64,000 nucleotides of DNA from Pseudoips prasinana (Eukaryota; Arthropoda; Insecta; Lepidoptera; Nolidae), in NCBI GenBank assembly GCA_951640165.1, contig OX621264.1:5027001-5091000 (forward strand), written 5' to 3'. How positions within the stretch are numbered: position 1 is the stretch's first letter; each line of letters starts with the position of its first letter. Position numbers and translations under genes: made by a program. Of the stretch, positions 37,301 to 49,300 are shown one piece after another. The notes beneath the pieces are model-generated. The model saw only the letters and a list, made by a program, of their open reading frames with translations, was not told where the DNA came from and did not search any database.

Positions 37301-40300
37301 GCGACCCCGCACACCTACACACACTCACGCCTGTTACCCAGGGGTAGGCAGGGACAACGGATTTCCATTTCAAAACAAAAAATCCATAATTCAAAATCCA
37401 TAATTCAAAATCCATAATTCAAAATCCATAATTCAAAATCATTTATTCCATAAAAATATTACATTACTCAAATGTAATATTTTTATGGAATAACCGCGAC
37501 CCGCACCTCGTACATACATACACGCCTGTTACCCAGAGGGGTAGGCAGAGAGAACGGATTTCCATTTCTAAATTCAAAATCCAATTTCAATATCATTTAT
37601 TCCATAAAAATATTACATTAGCATGGAATCGTCAATATTTTTTTACCCTACCGTACAGTGCATGACGTGGCAGCTACTGAGAAACACTGCCAGAAAACTC
37701 AGTAGGAATCCTTTTTTTAAATATTTATACCTCACATAAAATTACATTGTATTTAAATGTGTTAATTTAGAGGGACTCAATCCCAAGCTGTTTTGTCACT
37801 CAAATCGAATCAGAAGTTTTGTAGTAAGCCCTGCTACACAATTAGGCTTTTATAATTCTTTTAAACTTATTCGTAGACAATTCTCTAATATCACTGGGAA
37901 GTTTGTTATAGAATCTTATACATTGCCCCATAAAAGAGTTACTTACTTTGTGGAGACGGGTAGTATGTAACACAAAGTTATGCTTGTATCTAGTATTTTG
38001 TCACGATCTTTGCACATTTGCCTCGTTTATTGTCAATATATTTGACTGCCTCCTTGGAAGTGGAACTATTCATATTTTCTAACTCCTCCTTTTTTTTCTT
38101 TCTGATTTAATTCGTTGCGGGATCCAAGACAGTTGTCGCGATTCCCCGGGACATGCCTGAGCCTCACCGCTCAGTGTCATTTCATAGTGTGCCACTGTTG
38201 ATCCTGGCTTACAGGAGTTGCAGTGGTGGGTAAGAGGGAGGGACTAGTCCCTGCCTCGTTGGTCTAGCGGTAGCGTGTTCACTCGTAGAAAACGAGGTCC
38301 TGGATTCAAATCCCAGGTCGGGCCATAAGTGATTTATGGTTTTCTGTAAAAACAAAAATTTCTCAGCATCAGCTCGAAGTCTGAGAGTTAAATACATACA
38401 TACATAGACTCACGCCTGTTTCCCAGAGGGGTAGGCAGAGACAACCGATATTTCCTTTTGTCAAGATCTTTGCACACGTATTTTGCCTCGTTAACTGTCA
38501 TTATATTCTTCAAACATGCTCGCCGGTTAAGGGTACTTTTGGTCTGTTTTGGTTAAGGGTACTTGAGAGTTGTCGGTATTATACCCCCATGCCTCGGAGA
38601 GCACGTAAAAGCCGTCGGTCCTGTACCTGACCTCTTTCCGGTCGTGTCGCCTAGGCATCCCATCTGATCATGAGAGTGATGGAATAGAAAGTGCTCCTGT
38701 GTTTGCGCACACACTTGAGCACTATAATATGTCCCGCGCAGATGGCTAATCTCTGTTGAAACTGGCCGCCGTGGCCGAAATTCGGCTAGGAGGACATTAT
38801 TATTATTACATACACTCACGCCTGTTACCCAGAGGGGTAGGCAGAGAGAACGGATTTCCATTTGTCACGATCTTTGCACACAGTGTTTAGTTTTGGCGCG
38901 AAACACTGAGTTATAGAAAGAAAGAAAGAAAGAAATACTTTTATTAATAATACACATACATACATACAAATTAGTTACAAGGTGCTTAAAAACAAAACGG
39001 GACGGGCCTGTTGGCGTGGCTGGTAGATACGCTGCCTTTCACGCCGCAGGTCGTGGGTTCGATTCCCACCCGGGACAAATATTTGTGTGCATGAACATGT
39101 CTGTTTGTCCTGAGTCTGGGTGTAAATTATCTATATAAGTATGTATTTACAAAAGAAAATTAGTATATATTTAATATATCAGTTATCTGGTTTCCATAGA
39201 ACAAGCTCTGCTTAGTTTGGGATCAGATGGCCGTGTGTGAATAATGTCACAGGATAAAAATACAAAAAAAAAATCAAATGGCTGTGTTACCATAAATGGG
39301 TGCCAACTTCAGCATACGCTACAGCAAAAATTACAGTAGCGCTGGTATTCTAGTTGGCCCCAGTTATAGTATACTTCACGTTAGAACCTGTTTTTACACG
39401 CAATTAAGAGAGGTAGGGCACAGCGTTCATTCGCTCAAAGAACAGCCCGACTGGGGAAGTACCTCCACCTTACAGAAGACATTCCTTAATAATAACATTA
39501 ATAACTTAATGTTGTGTTTCTGCGTGAGAGGTCGCCAGAGCTCATTGGGGTGGGGAGAAAGGTCAGAAACACTTGTTTGCTGTCTCTTAAAGGCCGGCAA
39601 CGCACCCGCGACTCCTCTGGTAGCGGCGGTGATCACTTACCATCAGGTGACATACTAGCTCGTTTGTAGCCCTCTGATATAAAAAAAATATAAATAAATA
39701 ATGCACCTTATATAACAGGTCATAAAGAATATAAAAACAAAAATAGGTTTATTCCCAACAAGCACAGATAATCCTTAACTTACATCTAAGACGATATAAC
39801 TAATTGCGTTTAGTTTACATAATACTAATGAAGCATGCAACATTATAAGTACTAGCTAGGAAAGGCGTCTACCTCAGCAAATGTTACAGTAAATAATAAT
39901 GATTACTGTAACGCTGATCTTCCGGTAGCGCTTAAAAACTAATAATTAAATTACAAAATTATCATGCGTAACGACCTGTAGTAGCGTTTGGTTGCGACTC
40001 CAACCACTTTAAATGTCATCAAAGAGAATATAAACAACTACGGTATAGATATACCTACCGCACCGGTTTTAGTTAGTTAGTTAGTTAGTTGGGCGATAAG
40101 TTTCCGCACTAAGCCTCCTAATTCGGCCATTGTACGTGAACTTGTTTGGCTACTGGAATCATTTTAGTTCCACCCAGAAGTCCAGGAGACTACGAAAGCC
40201 TGGCTTGAGGGCCTCCTGCAGTGTCTTCGGATCATTCATGCCGTTGGTAGGCAATACTCTTCTCAGCATTGACGGGCCTGTTGGTGTGTTTGGCAAATGC

Positions 40301-43300
40301 TTGCTTTTCACGCCGCAGGTCGTGAGTTCGATTCTCACCCAGGACATATATTTGTGAGCATGAACATGTCTGTTTTGTCCCGAGAGTCTGGGTGTAATTA
40401 TCCATATAAAAGAAAAGTAATATGTGTAGTATATCAGTTATCTAGTTTCCATAGTACAAGCTCTGCCTAATTTGGGATCAGATGACTGTGACTGAATAAT
40501 GTCATAACATATTTTCACCGTAGCCTAGTTGGTAGTGCTCCTGCCTTCGAAGCTGGTGGTCCTGGGTTCAAATCCTGGTAAGTGCAAATATTTGTGCGAT
40601 GAGCACGAATATTTGTTTCTGAGTCATGGATGTTTTCTATGTATATAAGTATTTAACTATCTATATAATAATAATATCTGGGGACAATGTCACACAAATG
40701 CGGCCTAGTAACTAGCTGTGTAGATGATAGCGTGATAATATGTAGCCTATATGTTGACCCAACCTGTTAGTAATACTCGTGCAAAATTTGAAGTAAATAC
40801 ATGCAGCACTTTTTGAGTTTAGCCCGGACATACATACAGACAAACATTCTAAAAACTATTATTAAGTTAGTTAAATATTGTTACTGTTATAAAATAAATC
40901 TTATTGTAAATTATTTCCTACAATCCGTGTACCTAAATATCTATATGTACCTAGAAATAATTATAAATTAATTATATATTACTACGAATATGTTCTGACT
41001 ATTTACAAGCGCTTTTTTAAAGTCTACGTGAATAAAAGCCTTTTTTATTTTTCTACTATTTTTTTGGCTTCGATATCGATTGTAGATCACGCCCCAAGTA
41101 TCCTTTTAAAAAAATATTTAATGTACAGTTTTGACTTTCCTACGATTTTATTTTCATTATTAGTAATTACAATAAAATAAAAGTGACATTCCATTATTAT
41201 TAATTGATGTTGACTAAGGAATGTTGTGTATAATATGTTGTCCTGAGTCTGAGTGTACCACAAATATCTGTACATAGGGGTGTACTACATAAAGGAATTT
41301 ATTTTAAACTAGCTGTGAGGCGCCGTTTTACCCGCGTTAAACTTAAAAAATTATAGCCTACTAGCTGTGCCCCGCGGTTTTACCTGCGTTAAATTTTATA
41401 AATTGTCACAGCTCCTCCCCCGTAGGAGATAGCGTGATGATATGTAGCCTATATGTTGACCCGACCTCTTAGTAATATTCATGCAAAATTTTAAGTAAAT
41501 ACATGCAGCACTTTTTGAGCTAAGCCTGGACATACATACAAACAAACAGACACACAGACAAACATTCTAAAAACTATATTTTTGGCTTCGATATCTATTG
41601 TAGATCACGCCCCAAGTATCCTTTTAAAAAAATATTTAATTTACAGTTTTGACTTTCCTACGATTTTATTATCATTATTAGTAATTACAATAAAATAAAA
41701 GTGACATTCCATTATTATTAATTTATGTTGACTAAGCAATGTTGTGTATAATAATTATGTTGTCCAGAATCTGGGTGTACCACGGATATTGTGTTTGGAA
41801 AGGTACGGTCTTGATATAGGAGTGATATATAACCCTGGCAATACCAACTACAAGGAATTCCTTGAGGAATATGACTCGCAGTTGCAACAAAGAAAAAGAG
41901 CAATAGTTTTCGGTGATTTCAACATCGACTTATTAACTAGGAAAAATAAAGAGACCAAAAAATACAAAGCCGTAGTCAAGGAAGCTGGATATATATTACT
42001 AAACAAAATTAGCAAAAAATTTTGTACGAGAGACTCCACTACAAAAAAGTCTGTTATAGATCACATAAGCACCAATTTAAGAGATGACTACTTTCATATG
42101 GCAATAATCGAATCTGCTATGTCTGATCACAATCAGATGTACTTAGAGCTCAAAAAAGTCAAATCACCCCAGAAAATGAAAGCACGATATGAAGCAATAA
42201 ACTACACAAAGTTGTACAAACTTATAGAAACAAGCAACTATACAAATCCTAACGACGATTATGAAGTATTAGAAAATATGATAAAGCACTATATGGGAGA
42301 AAGCAAAACAACGAAGACCAAAGTAATCAACCCTCCACAAATGCTGAAATTAATCAAAGAAACAACATATGGACAGAGCTTAAAAATAATCCTAACAACG
42401 AAATACTAAAAGAAAAATTTATTAAACAAAGAGAATATGTAAATAAATTAATAGAAGGAACAAAGAATACCTACTACTGTAATGAAATTACTAAATGTAT
42501 TAATAAACCCAAAAAGATGTGGAGTGTAATAAACAGCCTAACCAACAATAAAATAAAACAAAGTTGTGTTCCTACAAAACTAGTAGTAAATTCTAAATGC
42601 GTTACGGATACAAATCATATTTGTCAAATATTTAACAACTACTTTACTAAAATAGGACTCCTTCTTGCGGGAGATATACCTAAAATATTTCATAATAATT
42701 GTAATAGTGCCTTCCCAAATTCTGTTGTTAAAGATGCCAGGGAACTCTCTAATTTCGATCGATGTTCAGCTAACGAAATATCAAAAATAATTACAAACCT
42801 TGATTCAAATTGTAGCACAGGCTTAGATGGTATTAGTACTAAAGTAATAAAATGCATTAAAAAACTAATTACAAATAAGCTAAGTGACTGCTTAAATAAA
42901 CTGCTAGCGAATGGAAACTTCCCTGAAACACTAAAATTAGCAAAAGTAACACCTATTTACAAATCAGGAAATGCTACAGATCCAGGAAATTACCGACCGA
43001 TTTCAGTACTTCCTGTAATGTCAAAAATATTAGAAAAAGTTCTTCACGACCGTTTAGAAAAACATTTGACCGCTATTAACTTTATAACCGATCGTCAATA
43101 TGGATTCAGGCCAAAAAGTAATACTACTACAGCAACTATTGATCTCATTACTAAAATCAAACACAATATAGATTGTAAAAATATTGTCCTAGGCGTCTTT
43201 ATAGACCTCAAAAAGGCATTTGATACGGTTTGCCACAAGTTATTATTAAAAAAACTAGAATCCATTAATATCACCGGAAACGCCCTAAAAATACTTAAGT

Positions 43301-46300
43301 CGTACCTTACTAACCGCGTGCAGGTGGTCAAAATTGGTAATCACCAAAGTGACGCAATACCTATTAGTTGTGGCGTCCCGCAGGGATCAATTCTGGGACC
43401 ATTGCTCTTTTTAATATACATAAATAATATACATGAAATTAAGCTGCATGGTCACCTTACTCTATATGCTGACGATACATGTTTATTTTACTTCGGATCT
43501 TCCATCAATCATATTATCTCACAAGCCCAAGAGGATTTAAATTCATTATTCGAATGGTTTCAGTTCAATCTTTTAACAATAAATATTTCTAAAACGTGTT
43601 ATGTAATATTTAAAGCAAAAAATAAAATTATAACCCCGCACGTTCCACTAACAATAAATGACGTACCTCTACAGCTAAAAACCTCTGAAAAATATCTTGA
43701 TCTAAAAATTGACAGTTCCCTTACATGGAGTGCTCATATTGAATATATCAAACACAAGCTATCAACACTAGTCGGGACCCTACGTAGTATGGCTCGGTGC
43801 ATTCCACGAAAATTGCGGCACACCATCTACAACTGTCTTGTAAAGCCACATCTACTATACCTAATTGAAATTTGGGGCAGTGCTGCTAAAACGAAACTAT
43901 TAGAACTCCAAGTCACTCAAAACAAACTCTTAAAAATTCTTTTCAACTATCCATATTTAACACCAACTAGTACAATTTATAACAACACAAAAATAATGAA
44001 TATCAAACAATTATATATTTATAACACTTGTATTTTCATCAAAAAAGTCCTTAACAATAGTATTCATACAAAAATAAAACTAACACAATTTAAACAAATT
44101 AGCCAACGTAGTACACGACGAGCTAGCTTACTAGTCTTACTTTTCATCAAAAAAGTCCTTAACAATAGTATTCATACAAAAATAAAACTAACACAATTTA
44201 AACAAATTAGCCAACGTAGTACACGACGAGCTAGCTTACTAGTCTTACCGAAAATTAGAACTAACTATGGCAAAAAAATGCTAACTTTTGAAGGAGCACA
44301 ACTTTACAATAAAATACCCTCACATATTAGAAATGTACACTCACTCAATGCATTCAAAACTCAACTTAGCCGGTATCTAATCGCACATCAAAAACTGTTG
44401 GAGAAATGAACGCATTGAATGAGTAACTAAAGATGGTGAACTTTATTAAAACTTATTTTAATTAGTATTGTTCTCAAGTAAGTCACATGTAATGTTTTTA
44501 TTGAGAATAAAAGTTCTTTAAACCTATATCTGTACATAGGGGTGTACTACATAAAGGAATTTATTTAAAACTAGCTGTGCCTCGCCGTCTTACCCGCGTT
44601 AAACTTAAAAAAATTATAGCCTATGTGTTAATCCAGGGTGTCAGCCAACTCCATACTGAATTTTATTAAATCGCCCCAGCCATTTGGACGTGAAGAAGTA
44701 ACGAATATACACACTCACAAACTTTCGCCTTTATAATATTAGTGTAAAGTACATACATAAAAACAACCAATTAACTTGAGAACCTCCTCCTTTTGAGTGC
44801 TTTATACTACATGACTGAAGTGAAACTTAGATATATAAAACTTAAATGGATATGAGAGAAGGAAAATGTGTGCTCACTGCTCTCTCTTGCCCCTTTTGTA
44901 ATATGCTATCTCTTTCACTAACTTATAACTCCCTCTCAATTTCCGTTTTTCTCGCAATCCAAGTCAAACGTAGTTTTATTTAAATAAAAAGAGTGTTATT
45001 TAGACCACACTACTGAAGTAAAACTTCAATCGTCAGTTACGATTAGAGAAAGAGAGAAAGAAAATGTGTTTGCACCTCTCTCTTGCTCGCCTTAGATCTT
45101 CCGTTCGCCTCGCCCGATCACACTTTTCGTAACGCTGTCGTCACGCATTCATTAGCTAAATCCCCAAATATATATGTAGTTGCTTGTATTTAAATAAACT
45201 TCCTGTAATTTCTGTTAGTTAGGTCTCGATCCGTGACCCCGGCTGGTGCAACCCATGCCGAGAACTCGGATCAACCAAAAGGTAATGATTTACCTTTAAA
45301 TATTCTCATGAGAGTTACAGAAAAAGTCCTTTTGGCACTTAGCACCACGACTGGGGAAGTTTTTTTACCTTTAAATATTCCCAAGAAAAGTGGAATGTAG
45401 CATCTTTTAGTGCTTTGAGTACCTCAATTGGAAAAGATGCGTTACGTTATAAATATTCTCAAGAGAGTTACAGCAAAACGTCCTTTTGGCACTTAGCACC
45501 TCGACTGGGGAAGTTTTATTACCTTTAAATATTCTCAAGACAGGTGCAATGTAGCGTCTTTTATTGCTCTGAGCTCCTCTACTGGGGAAGTTTTATTACC
45601 TTTAAATATTCCTAAGACTGGTGGAACGTTGCATCTTATAATGCTCTGAGCATCTCGATTGGGGAAGTTTTATTACCTTTAAATATTCTCAAGACAGGTG
45701 GAACGTAGCGTCTTTTATTGCTCTGAGCACCTCTACTGGGGAAGTTTGATTACCTTTAAATATTACTAAGACTGGTGGAACGTAGCATCTTACAATGCTC
45801 TGAGCACCTCGACTGGGGAAGTTTTATTACCTTTAAATATTCTCAAGACAGGTGGAACGTAGCGTCTTTTATTGCTCTGAGCACCTCTACTGGGGAAGTT
45901 TGATTACCTTTAAATATTAATAAGACTGGTGGAACGTAGCATCTTACAATGCTCTGAGAACCTCGACTGGGGAAGTTTTATTACCTTTAAATATTCTCAA
46001 GACAGGTGGAACGTAGCGTCTTTTATTGCTCTGAGCACCTCTACTGGGGAAGTTTGATTACCTTTAAATATTACTAAGACTGGTGGAACGTAGCATCTTA
46101 CAATGCTCTGAGCACCTCGACTGGGGAAGTTTTATTACCTTTAAATATTCCCAAGAATAGTGGAACGTAGCGTCTTTTAGTGCCTCCCCCAAAATAGAAT
46201 AGTCCACTGTCGTTGTGTCCAGCATTTTTTAGGGATATGTGATATTCGCTACGTTAGGCAGATGGGATGGCGATCGCATTATGGTGGTCATAGTATACAG

Positions 46301-49300
46301 AGGAAATATTCACCACAGAACTGGCAGCAGACCTAATCCGAGGTGGATATTCCCTCTGAACAACTTCTTCGCCCCCTACGGGATAGGCATTCGTAGTGAT
46401 ATTCTTTGCCGTCATCCACACAGCAACCTTAAACTAGTCAAGGTTATTATAAACTCTTGTGGCACTATACACAACCCGATATATCGTACACCGGCGTGTA
46501 CGATGAAAGGCCTGAGAGTATCGACGAAGGGCTGGCCTGCGTCATCGCATATTAATTTAGAGCGATAACTGCACTGATGGTTGGAAGCCCAAAGATAATG
46601 AGGTCCTGGGTCCCTGAATGCCGGGTCAGGCCAAAAATTGGCTTTGGGTTTTTCTGTATAGAGAGATTTCTCAGTGCCTCGGGAGCACGTAAAGCCGTCG
46701 GTCATATACTTTACCTCTTTCCTGTCACGTTCACTAGTCGTCCTATCGGATCATAAGAATGATGGAATAGAGAGTGTCCATTTCTTTGCGTACACATGTG
46801 CTGGGGAGGGGGCCTGAATGCCACCCCCACTCCCCAGCACGCAAAAGCGTGTATAGGCCACCTGAGCTACTGCAGGTTACCTCTTTAAGGTTGTTAAGGT
46901 TGTTAATGCTGGGTATCGGACACTATTCAGCTGAACTGACTAAAATGAACCATCCAACTAATATTATAAATGCGAAAGTTTGTGAGTACACATGTTTGTT
47001 ACTCTTTAACGCAAAAACTACGAAACAGGTTTTATACACAGTCTAGAGCCTGAGAAGGGACATATACTACTTTTTAATACGAAAATAAGGTTGTAAGTGC
47101 TTGAAAAGGGGGGATGAAAAGTTGTATGGAAGTATCGTCATTTTTAGAGCTAGAAGTTTGTAAAAAATTTTTTAGGCTGTTGATTACATATAAATAAATA
47201 TTACATTCAAAGTTTTACTCTCAAGAGTGTAAAAGAACAGGCAGACGACTGTGCCATACGCATGTAAATACTGATTTTCGAATGCTACCCAAAGAAACTA
47301 TTCCACGCGGACGGAGTCGCGGGCACAGCTAGTATAGATTATATATCCCAACATAGCCTATGTTCGGATATATAATTTTGGCCGCGGGTGAAAAAAGATG
47401 GAGTACAGACGCCAGCACATCAAGCTACCCCAATCTGTCAAATTTCCCCAATTGAAAGTGAACCTTATGCTTTTGTGATAAAGTTCAGAATCTATAAAAG
47501 AAAATTGACAGATTGGGGTAGCTTGATGTGCTGGCGTCTGTACCCTGAAAAATAAAAATGAATTTAAACGATTTATGGACCTAAACTTATGTACTTATAA
47601 GCATTCATCATCATCATCATCATAGCATTTTTATATGAACCGAAAGAGGAGCTGCATAATTGCCGGTCTTGCTCTATCCGCATCCAGCTGCTTCCAGCGA
47701 CCCTCACAAAATCATCGGTCCATCTTGTAGGAGGCCTGCCCACGCTGCGTCTTCCGGTTCGTGGTCGCCACTCGAGAACCTTTCTCCCCTAATAACCGTC
47801 GGTTCTATGAGCTAGGTGCCCCCCCACAGCCACTTCAGTTTTTTTTTATTTTATTGGTACTTTAAACAGTTATACATTACAGTATAATATAATAAGAGTA
47901 GATAAGTAACGTAGTAAACGTGTAACCCACACCTATGGCCGCAAAATAATAGTAAAAAAAAACCGGCCAAGTGCGAGTCGGACTCGCCCATGAAGGGTTC
48001 CGTAGCAGCAAGTATTTTAGTTGATTAAATGAAAGGTAAATTGCGTTTTACGGTTTATGACGTATTAAAAAAAAACTACTCACTAGATCTCGTTTAAACC
48101 AATTTTCGTTGTTAGTTTACATGGTAATGTACATCATATATTTTTTTATAGTTTTATCATTCTCTTATTTTAGAAGTTACTTGGGGCAATCAGTTTAAAA
48201 CAAAATGATATCTATCCATAGATACCCCACATGTATGGGTACGATGAAAAAAAAATTGTTGAGTTTCAGTTCTATTTGTTTATTTTGGGATCCCCCAAAA
48301 TTATTATTATTTTTGTATTTTTGTGTAAAAATCTTAATGCGGTTCACCGAATATTACCAAGTTTCAACAGTACAGCTCTTATAGTTTCGGAAAAAAATGG
48401 CTGTGACATACGGACGGACAGACAGACAGACAGACATGAAGAATCTATAAGGGTTCCGTTTTTTGCCATTTGGCTACGGAACCCTAAAAAGGTAATCAAG
48501 TTTTTGAATTTTGAAATAGAAAGTTCAAATATGGTGTACAAAGTATCAATTTGGGCAACAAGGTGTGTGTTATATGTCTCTACGAGGCGACGTAGGGGCC
48601 CTGCGCTCCGCCATACCAATTCATTCATTCATATATTCATAATCATCATTACAACTGAAATCCGTCCACCCCTCCCCCCAAGAATCATCTTGAGGGATAT
48701 ATCTTAATCGCCACGCTTGGCAGACGGGTTGGCGATAGCAGTATGATGATCATAGTACACAGAGAGACGCTAATGCCCGTCCTCTGGTAGACGACATCTA
48801 TGCCCACGCAGTCAATCACACTGACCGAAGTCTAATAATAATAATGCCGAATCAAAGAACAAATTGATCGATTTATAATAATAGATAGATAGATAAATAG
48901 ATACACTTTATTGCAATCAAAAATATCACATCGTAACATGAATTATCTTAAAACTATAAGGTACAAACGGCGGTCTTATCGCTAATAATATCGATAATAA
49001 TAATACATTAAATGTTTATTGAGCCATAAAATAAACTTAATACATGGAGAGGAATCCTTCTATTGGAGGGTTACAGGTTATTCACTCTTCTTCATAAATC
49101 AAAACAAAAACAAATCTAACCAAATTAAGTACTAAAATTACATACTTAAAACTATGGAATACATAAATTATTATATTTAGGTGTGAGTGGGTGTTGTGTG
49201 TCTGTGTGTGTGTGTGTGTTTCTGTCTGTCTACCGGAATTTTATTCCATTACTATGAATGTATGAACTCTGTTAGAGTTTTCTTACATTCATAGTAGTTT

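Larger units (their letters stand above)
41790..44525 (+). mobile_element. LINE, nearly complete ORF2, ATAT target duplication
   Basis: Comparison with the empty site in the tandem copy places the element between ATAT at 41786-41789 and ATAT at 44526-44529. It is 5' truncated inside the endonuclease and ends GAGAATAAAAGTTCTTTAAACC. Located in Chip/Ldb intron 6, sense. Confidence 0.8.

Noticed and set aside
39001..39075. tRNA gene
   Set aside because: It has A- and B-box-like text, but the same head recurs with a common body and tail at many sites, and the arms do not pair as a tRNA. It is a SINE head. The same applies to 14550-14640, 38248-38325 and 40516-40580.
45280..46185. CRISPR-like array
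   Set aside because: Whole 77-bp units are repeated without unique spacers, and the host is an animal. It is a satellite.
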